A stretch of DNA of 64,000 nucleotides from Cunninghamia lanceolata (taxonomy: Eukaryota > Streptophyta > Pinopsida > Cupressales > Cupressaceae): the NCBI GenBank assembly GCA_027924645.1, contig BSBN01001017.1, positions 6,350,501-6,414,500 of the forward strand. Direction: 5' to 3'. The notes under the pieces are model-generated. The model had not been told where the DNA came from and ran no database searches. It saw only the letters and a program-made list of their open reading frames with translations. A program made the translations under genes and the position numbers. This document shows, one piece after another, positions 57,001 through 64,000 of this stretch. Position 1 is the stretch's first letter; each line of letters starts with the position of its first letter.

Positions 57001-58268
57001 AAAATCACACCTACAATTTGAGAAATAACACTAGGCCAGGAGGTCCTTTCACTACTTCCACTCCTCATAACAATTTAAATACTCCCCCAAATCAGAACGC
57101 TAGTAATAATCCTGCTATACTGAAGGCTAATCATCATGCAAATAATGGAACAGTAGCACAAAAGGTCCAAACAAGTAAAACAGAGACAGCAAAAACAATG
57201 AGGTTGATGAGTTATTTATCTGAAGAGATAAAGAAAATTAAGGTCAGTATACCTTTGTGTGAATTATTGAAAAGTCTAGGGGTCAGAAATGCTTTCATAA
57301 AATCCTTAGATACATCTGTGACAGGTGAGGTTTCTGCTGATGTGAGTGTTCCTAGTAAAGATTCACAACCCAAAGAAAAGAGTAAGAAAATTGATCAGCC
57401 TTCCAATGCTAATGTGGTGATGTATGCAGATAAGAAGGATGCTCCTCCTTTCTTGTTAACCATTCGAATGTGTGGAAAGAACATACATAATTGCATGGTA
57501 GATTCTGGTGCATCAGCTAATGTAATGCTTTTAGGAATATGCAAAACTTTAGGGCTAACTCCTACCAAATCTGCCAAGGTTTTTACACAGTTGGATAAAA
57601 TTGAGGTTAATGTGATAGGAGAACTAATGCATATTCAAATGTAATTAGCCTCAAATCCTAGGGTAAGTTAGTTTATTGACATTTAGATAGTAGATATACC
57701 TATGAATTATGGGATGTTGTTGAGTAGAGACTAGTCTAAAACATTTAATGGATACATGGCCACTGGTTTTTTGCATATGTGGTTACCTTGGAGAGGTCTT
57801 CCAAATCAGATCAGGATAGAAGCTGAACCTAGAATGAAACACATGATTATAGAATACAATAGGACTAATGAGATATTGTATGCTTCTGTTGAACCTGGTG
57901 TTTATAGAATCACTGACAAGGGAGTACAAATTGAAGAAATCCTGACGTTAAATTTTAGAGAAAAACATGTCAGTAAGGAAATAGTATTGTTCATTGAGTC
58001 TGATGGAAATTCTTTTGATGAAGAAAATAATGCAATGAATATTTTTGGTCAGACCATTAGACAAGAAATGGAAAGGTGCATGGAACAAAATATTCCAGTT
58101 CAATGCAAATTGTATAAAAACATGTGTAGAGTCCATAATAAGCCACATGCTGAAGAGAATTATGGAATGTGCAGAGATATTATAGAGTATCAATACATAA
58201 AATGCACAAAGGGAGTAGGACTGCAAGAAGGAAAGGTTAATCCTAATCAACGAGAGAAATACTTTTAG
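57001..58268 (+). pseudogene. Tat-4 retropepsin and linker
   Basis: The same frame as gag. The protease core HNCMVDSGASANVML (57486-57530) has the intact DSGA active site. After TAG at about 57642 and several others, SRD*SKTFNGYMATGFLHMWLP...NQIRIEAEPRMKH is the segment typical of Tat elements between protease and RT, with TAG for Trp at 57731. The frame ends at 58266. A shift before 58375 separates it from the next domain. Confidence 0.8.
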
Positions 58269-58374
58269 AATAACATAGATGTGTTGATCCCAGATTTAAA
58301 AGAAGAAACAAAGGACAAGAGTATTTGTCATTCTGATTTACAAACTAAAAGTATAAATATGCAAGTAGGTCAAA

Positions 58375-59278
58375 ATGAATTATCTGAGTGAACAAGATAG
58401 CACCTCACATGTGATAGAAAAAGCAAAACATACCAAAGTAAAGGGTCAAAAGATTAAAGATGGCATGTGGACACTGAAATGTGACGGATCTAAATCTAAA
58501 CAGGGTGTAGGTGCAGGTGTGGAGCTTATAGATCCTCATGGTAAGTCATATTTAGAAGCATATAGGCTACAATTTTCTTGTACTAACAACGTTGCAGAAT
58601 ATAAAGCTTTGATTTATGGACTTGTTATGGCTATCAAGAAAAGGGTAAAAGTGATCAAGGTATTTTCAGATTCTGAGTTAGTGGTTAGGCATAGGGTATG
58701 CATGCAACTACAAAAAGATGGTTTGTTACAGGCATAGGGTGTGGGATTTGATAGATTCGTTTGATGCTTTCAAAATAGAACATATCCCTAGGGAATTGAA
58801 CCATAGACCTGATGCATTAGCAGTTGCTGCTAGCACTTTAGAACCCTTAACACTGTCAGGTTTAAAAAGATTTTCTATTGAATTAGTAAATGTTCCTAGC
58901 ATACCAAATAATGTTACTCATTTTCAGGTATTTGAAGGGGATCAGAAAATTGTAGATTTTCTAACTTGCAATGAGGTATTTGAAGCTCAAATTATTGATG
59001 AACAAGAAAGGCCTGATGTGTCTTGGGATGAAGAAGACATAATCAACTTAAAAAGCAATTTCTTACCTAAAGGAGTGATTGAGTTAGAACAAATTTTTGA
59101 CTTTGATGGGGTATTAAGACAGAAAGATTTGCCCAAAACTGAGGAAGGTGAGTGTGATCCATCTAACCTTGGAACAGAGCAGAGTCCACAAAATGTACTT
59201 ATTGGAAAGGCTTGCTCTGAAGAGTTGAGAAAAGAAATTGTGGATGTTCTGAAAGAGTACAAACATGTCATAGCATAG
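58375..59278 (+). pseudogene. Tat-4 archaeal-type RNase H upstream of RT
   Basis: The order of catalytic residues is complete: LKCDGSKSKQG (Asp), NNVAEYKALI (Glu), VFSDSELVV (Asp) and IPRELNHRPDALAV (Asp). This D-E-D-D set and the NNVAEY motif mark the archaeal-type RNase H carried by Tat elements. It occupies 58459-58840. A short duplication of AGGCATAGGGT (58686-58738) shifts the frame in the middle. A linker rich in Asp/Glu follows to TAG 59276, a likely Trp, and then RT begins. In the Tat elements I know the domain follows RT-RNase H and precedes integrase, so this position is notable. Confidence 0.75.
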
Positions 59279-60757
59279 ATGTATGAAGATTTGAAAACAT
59301 ATGATACGTCCATCATAACTCATGTCATACCTTTGAAACCTGATGTTAAACCATTTAGGCAGAAACAAAGGCCTATGAATGCTATTTTAGAGCCTTTAAT
59401 CTATGAAGAAGTGAAAAAATTACTATCTGCTAGAATAATTTTCCCAGTCAGACACTCAACCTAGGTAGCTAATTTAGTACATGTGAGAAAGAAAAGTGGA
59501 GACATTAGGTTATGTGTAGATTTTAGAAATTTGAACAAGGCATCTGAAAAAGATAATTATCCCCTGCCTCCAATAGATGAAGTATTGTAAGCAGTGAATG
59601 GGGCTAAAATGATGTCTTTCTTAGATGGATTCTCAGGAAATAACCAGGTCTTAATAGATAAAGAGGATAGGTTGAAGACCACTTTTACTTGCAAATGGGG
59701 AAATTATGCATACAGAAGAATGTCTTTTGGTCTAATCAATGCAGGTGCCACTTTGCAGTGAGCCATGGACATTGCATTCCATGCATTGTCAGGTAAGTGC
59801 ATTGTTATTTATATGGATGATTTAATTATTTACTCTAAAGATGCATCCACTCATGCTAAAGATCTGAGAAGAGTACTTAAAAAATGTGAAAGGTATGGGA
59901 TTTCCCTTAACCCAAAGAAATGTTCATTTGGTGTAACTGAAGGAAAATTATTAGGACATGTCATTTCTGAAAATGGGATATCTATTGATAATGATAGAAT
60001 AGAAGGAATAAAGAAATTGCAATTACCAAACAGTAAGAAAGAACTAAAGTCATTTTTTTGTAAGATTAATTTTGTCAGGAAGTTTATTACAGGGTTTGCA
60101 GAAATTGTGCAAGCATTGAACGCCATGTTGAAGAATGATGCAAAGATAGAATGGACACTAGTAGCTAAAGCTGTATTTGAAGATATTAAGGAAGCCATTT
60201 CTGATGCTCCTATGTTGACAAGTCCAGATTATACAAAGCCATTTTACATTTATTCTTTTGCATCTTCACATTCAGTTGCAGCTGCTTTGACACAAAAGGG
60301 AGAAGACAACGAAGAAAAGCCCATAGCCTTCATGAGTGCACCTTTGAAGGATACACAACTGAAATATCTTGATACAAAAAGATAGGCATTTGCATTAGTA
60401 AGAGCAGTGAAAAAGTTCAGACATTATATCTTACACAGTCAAGTTAAAGCCACAGTACCAGACACAGCCGTGAAGATGTTGCTGATGTAGAATGAGCCTG
60501 GAGAGAAAAGAGCCAAATGGATTACAACATTGCAAGAGTTTGATATGGAAATTATTCCAATGAAGTTGGTTAGAGGACAAGCATTAGTGCAAACCATAGC
60601 AAACACAGATCCAAATTTGGTGAAACAACAATATGTGTTGAATTCTAGTGATGCATCAGGGTGGTATGATGATTTGAACACTTTTCTAATATCAGGCAAA
60701 TATCCAAATAAGATGAAATCTTCTCAGAGGAGAGATTTAAAGATTAAAGCACAATAG
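59279..60757 (+). pseudogene. Tat-4 reverse transcriptase and degenerate second RNase H
   Basis: RT motifs: KLLSARIIFPVRHST*VANLV, RLCVDFRNLNKA, FLDGFSGNNQV, FGLINAGATLQ* and YMDDLIIYS. The Ty3-type RNase H that follows has IYSFASSHSVAAALTQK, where the first catalytic Asp (normally ASDxS) is Ser. YLDTKRQAFALV has Lys in place of the catalytic Glu. Stops lie at 59462 (Trp), 59588 (Gln), 59759 (Arg), 60383 (Gln), 60488 (Gln) and 60755 (Gln). Apart from these the frame is continuous from 58718 to 61531. The second RNase H is probably inactive. Confidence 0.85.
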
Positions 60758-61559
60758 TACATGGTACAAGGAGGTCTTCTATTCAAGAAGAACCATGAAG
60801 GAATATATTTAAGATATTTAAACAGAGTTGAGGCAGATAAGATATTGTCAGAGTTACATGATAAGTATGGAACTGCTCATGGTTCTCATTTAGCTACAAC
60901 GCATAAGATATTAAGAGCAGTATATTATTGGCCTACAATGTTCAAAGATACTAAGAGTCACATTCGAAGTTGTCACACTTGTCAAACTACAGCAGACAAG
61001 GGAAGGAATCAGGCTAATCCATTACAGCCAGTGATTGAGTCTAGACCATTTGCACAATGGGGCTTAGATTTCATTGGGGTCATAAATCCTCTGTCATCTG
61101 TAGGACATAAATTTATACTGATAGTAACTGACTACTGTACAAGGTGGACTGGAGCCACATGTTGCAAGTTCTGTACTACTGAGGTAGTTATCAATTTCCT
61201 TGAAGAAAACATCATAACCAGGTTTGGAACTCCCTATTCGCTAGTATGTCATAATGGCCCTGCATTTCCTTCTTTGAAATTTTCCAAATGGGCATTTGAG
61301 TATGGGATAGTTTTAATGTTTTCTTCAAATTATTATCCTCAGGGGAATGGGTTAGTTGAGTCTACAAACAAAATTTTATTGGATATAATCAAGAAGCTAA
61401 CTGAAAAGAATCCTAGAGAGTGGAACACATTGTTGAAATATGCGCTATGGGTAGATAGGACTAAGGTTAAGTCAGCCTTAGGCAATGCACCTTATCACTT
61501 AGTTTATGGGACTAATCCCATACTGATGTAGAGCATCCAGCAAAAGCATTAAAACTTAG
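60758..61559 (+). pseudogene. Tat-4 integrase, C-terminally truncated
   Basis: The zinc-binding part (ELHDKYGTAHGSHLATTHK...RSCHTCQTT) gives the His pair and Cys pair. Core: WGLDFIGVI (Asp), VCHNGPAF where the second Asp has become His, and NGLVESTNK (Glu). After YGTNPILM a one-base shift leads to EHPAKALKL, then the Gyp-5 LTR begins. The C-terminal domain and the 3' end of the element are absent from the window. Confidence 0.85.
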
Positions 61560-63111
61560 TGGGATTCAACTATCCTCATTCCATCGGCAAGACCCAACAT
61601 CATGTCTCCCCGATATACACTTATCGGTCTGAAAATAACTATCGACATCCCCCTGAACACCTTATCCTGATATCCATCTCACACCGATGGGTATCTCATT
61701 TTTGTGCCTATCGGCAACATGTGAACCATCGGCCTAGCTTTCCACCCGCTCACCGCCATCGGTTGTCATGCCGAAGCCTTAGCGCTAGCTTCACCATCAG
61801 CCAAACATATGCTATCGGCTAGACTCCTTAGCTGTTCCTCGATGTTGAGTGTCACACCGAAGCACTCAACCCTAATTCTAGTGTCGGCCCAATGTGAAAT
61901 CCTTCTGCCGATCCTCTTCCTCACACCGATGCCTTCGATATTTGCTATCATCAGTGGGACTTAACCCATCGGAAGACACTACGAATCTTACTCCGATGGC
62001 TGATGAATTTACTTCGGTGACACTTCCCCATTGTCACCCCGATCGGCGAGAACATGCACTATCGGCCTTACCAATTTATGTTCGCCTGATGCTTTTCCTC
62101 ATGCCGATACCATCCCCATCACTAAGACAAACTATCGGCTACCACTCTAGGTCTTACGCCAAAATACTTCTCACTCCGATGAAGCCCTTGCTCCTTGTGA
62201 CCATCGGTGAGACTTAGTTCATCGGAAGCCAACAAAAATCCTTCGCCGATGCGCTGATATCCTTCCTTCAGTGACACTTGCCAATTATCCCTTCGATGCC
62301 AACTCCAAGTCCTTTGTTGGCCAGACACATACCTTTCAGTGAGGTCCTTATTCCTTCTGCCGATGTCTCCTGTCACGCTGAAATCCCTACGTCAACTCCT
62401 TTTCAACCAGACCTCCTTACTTCTCACACCGATGACCCAAATGCAGGGTACACATAGTAGATTATCTCATACAAAAGACATATACTCATCACTGGTGTCT
62501 TCTCGCCATGCAACAGCAAAAACATGAAATCGATATACAATTGACATATATATAGTAAATGCACTTCCACAGAGGCACTAGATTCAGATTTTACATAAAT
62601 TCTATACAGAATGAATTTCTACACAGTATCTACACAGAATTTAAAATTTGGGAAGAAAAAAACCAATTTGCAGAATTTCTATTTCTCCTTCTTAGTGTTG
62701 CAAAACCACCTTCAACTGTTCGGCCAAAAAAAAACCAAAAAACACACAAACACTTCCTCTATTCCAAAGGATTTTCCTATTTAGCTTTTTCTAACAGTGA
62801 GAGACTGACATTCCTCTCTATTTCTGGGATTTGGGTTTTCCAAGATTATTGGTAGAAGCCCCTAATTAAACACATGACACTTGCTTTGCATGGACAACAA
62901 AACTCTTAATGTTAAGACACCTTGATTAACCCTTCCCTTAATCCAACTTGTCTAGAATGTCAAGTTTGGAGTTTACAAACATGAAATGCCAATATAAAAT
63001 GTTACATTTTGAAGATGCTATGAGGTAGCATGAAATGTCTAAAACATATTAAAGTCTTGTTCTTCTCCTTCTTATGCATATTTATATTGTTGAAGGGGTG
63101 CTCCTGCACCA
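61560..63111 (-). repeat. Gyp-5 3' LTR with CCGAT array
   Basis: On the minus strand it starts TGGTGCAGGAGCACC after the purine tract. The other end is placed at the Tat-4 junction and could be a few bases off. Plus-strand 61578-62436 holds about two dozen CCGAT/ATCGG words. A TATA-like run (ATATATATG on plus, 62545-62553) separates this array from the AT-rich remainder (62560-63060). No gene is seen in this 1.5 kb. Confidence 0.6.
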
Positions 63112-63203
63112 TACTCCCCCATTTGAAAAGAACTCATGACCCATGAGTTAAGGCTTTGACTGAATCCACCTATAGTTGTTGTCTCATATCTGTCCCATGA
63201 TCT

Positions 63204-64000
63204 CTATGCTACAACTTGTTGCCAGGGAGGCCAATACTCATGCCTAGCACTATAGGCTCTTCTCACACCTTGTTGATCATTGTTTCCTACCATCATCTCT
63301 GTCTGAACATGGACAGTGGGAACCTCCTTTACTGCTATGATAGAATGTGTTGGTCTTTCAACTGTTAGAGGACAAACAATAGTCCCTATTAAGATGGCAT
63401 CCTTGCACTTCCAATCAGCCTGTGGCTGTGTAAAAACTTGCTTTTGGATCTTTTGTTGATCCATCTGATCATTGTCATCCAAAACTAAAATCTTCTTCAA
63501 ATTGTGATCTCCTCTCCTTGGGATATCCTCAACTTTTTGTGACTCTGTTGTAGGTATCTTCACAAACTCTTTCTTACCTACCAAAATAATCTTACCTATC
63601 TTTTCTACTTCAACATCTTCCTGCAATGGAATCAACACAATAGTTCTCCCATCCTTCTTGATGGTGTATGTGTTAGCATATCCATCATACAATGCTCTCC
63701 TATCAAATTGCCATGGCCTACCCAAAAGTAGGTGACAACATTCCATGGGCAATATGTCACACAAAACTCTATCTTGATAATCCCCAATCTGAAAATCAAC
63801 ATATGCATGTTCATACACTAAAAATGATTGATTATCACGTACCCAAGAGGCTTTGTAAGGATTTTGATGTGGAATTCTTTCCAATTTCAATTTATCCACC
63901 ATTTATTGAGATACCATATTGTCTGTTGAACCAGAATCTACTACTACCTTGCATACTTTCCCTCCTACCCTACAAGTGGTTCTGAAAAGAGACTGCCTTT
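63204..64000 (-). pseudogene. Gyp-5 retropepsin region
   Basis: On the minus strand RVGGKVCKVVVDSGSTDNMVSQ gives an intact DSG active site. A single TAA (63905-63903) is followed by a 232-codon open frame: PYKASWVRDNQSFLVYEHAYVD, VLCDILPMECCHLLLGRPWQFDR and TYTIKKDGRTIVLIPL. This is the typical Ty3 protease and spacer. The C-terminal 110 residues (KKEFVKIPT...) are not recognised, and the frame ends before any RT motif. The upstream gag would be outside the window. Confidence 0.8.

Larger units (their letters stand above)
52287..61559 (+). mobile_element. Tat-4: Ty3/gypsy Tat-type element, 3' end disrupted
   Basis: It has a long LTR (2776 bp), a PBS TTGGCGCTAGAAGGAGGG, then gag, protease, an archaeal-type RNase H, RT, a second degenerate RNase H and integrase. 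Sequence features such as FNGYMATGFLHMWLP downstream of protease, and the dual RNase H, point to the Tat group. Integrase stops near 61559, where Gyp-5 begins. Its own 3' LTR would be outside the window. Confidence 0.85.
61560..64000 (-). mobile_element. Gyp-5: minus-strand Ty3/gypsy derivative, partial
   Basis: On the minus strand, protease (from the window edge to 63204) is followed after about 80 bp by a polypurine tract AAATGGGGGAGTA and an LTR (63111-61560). RT, RNase H and integrase, which should lie between, are absent. The left LTR edge interrupts Tat-4 integrase. The 5' half is outside the window, so no TSD test is possible. Confidence 0.7.

Noticed and set aside
61559..61951. Short frames in the CCGAT-rich region as genes
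   Set aside because: Their composition follows the repeated motif, they sit in an LTR on either strand, and they have no domain.

Overview
This window looks like nuclear heterochromatin of a large-genome seed plant. It is AT-rich, and every protein signature I could follow belongs to Ty1/copia or Ty3/gypsy LTR retrotransposons of plant type. I found no host gene, rRNA or CRISPR array. A conifer or other gymnosperm is plausible because the insertions are old, very long and deeply nested, but nothing here proves the lineage.

The layout is a stack of insertions, ordered by target-site duplications (TSDs) and by matching repeat ends. From the left: the tail of a non-autonomous Ty3-like element (Gyp-A1, 1-5234), a copia scrap (5235-5714), then a copia LTR (from 5715) that appears to be split by a 41-kb insertion, LTR-B (6632-47797, TSD CATTC). 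The 5' LTR of LTR-B is itself split by a minus-strand copia-type element, Cop-D (8682-31863). Cop-D contains a decayed autonomous copia, Cop-1 (14386-20732, TSD AGAAG), and a young, internally deleted copia, Cop-2 (26479-28941, TSD CATCT). The interior of LTR-B keeps a gag-like gene (32213-34009), a further LTR (LTR-G, 34229-35758) and unknown ORFs. Its 3' LTR was hit by a second family-A element (Gyp-A2, 39453-45919, TSD GTGTT) and by a solo LTR (LTR-S, 46143-47302, probable TSD CACAC).

Downstream, Cop-3 (gag-pol 48346-52286) is cut inside RNase H by a Tat-type gypsy element, Tat-4 (52287-61559). Tat-4 is cut inside integrase by a minus-strand gypsy derivative, Gyp-5 (61560 to the window edge).

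Several elements have no reverse transcriptase and must have borrowed it: family A, LTR-B, Cop-D and probably Gyp-5. The points most worth following are: a conserved, in-frame splice unit in family A, whose two copies share ends and splice sites but carry unrelated coding cores; an archaeal-type RNase H placed before the reverse transcriptase in Tat-4, with the usual RNase H degenerate; a tRNA-like sequence with Pol III boxes between PBS and RT in Cop-2; a six-zinc-knuckle gag in Cop-D; and the fact that four different LTR families each carry their own dense short-motif array. All comparisons were made by eye.
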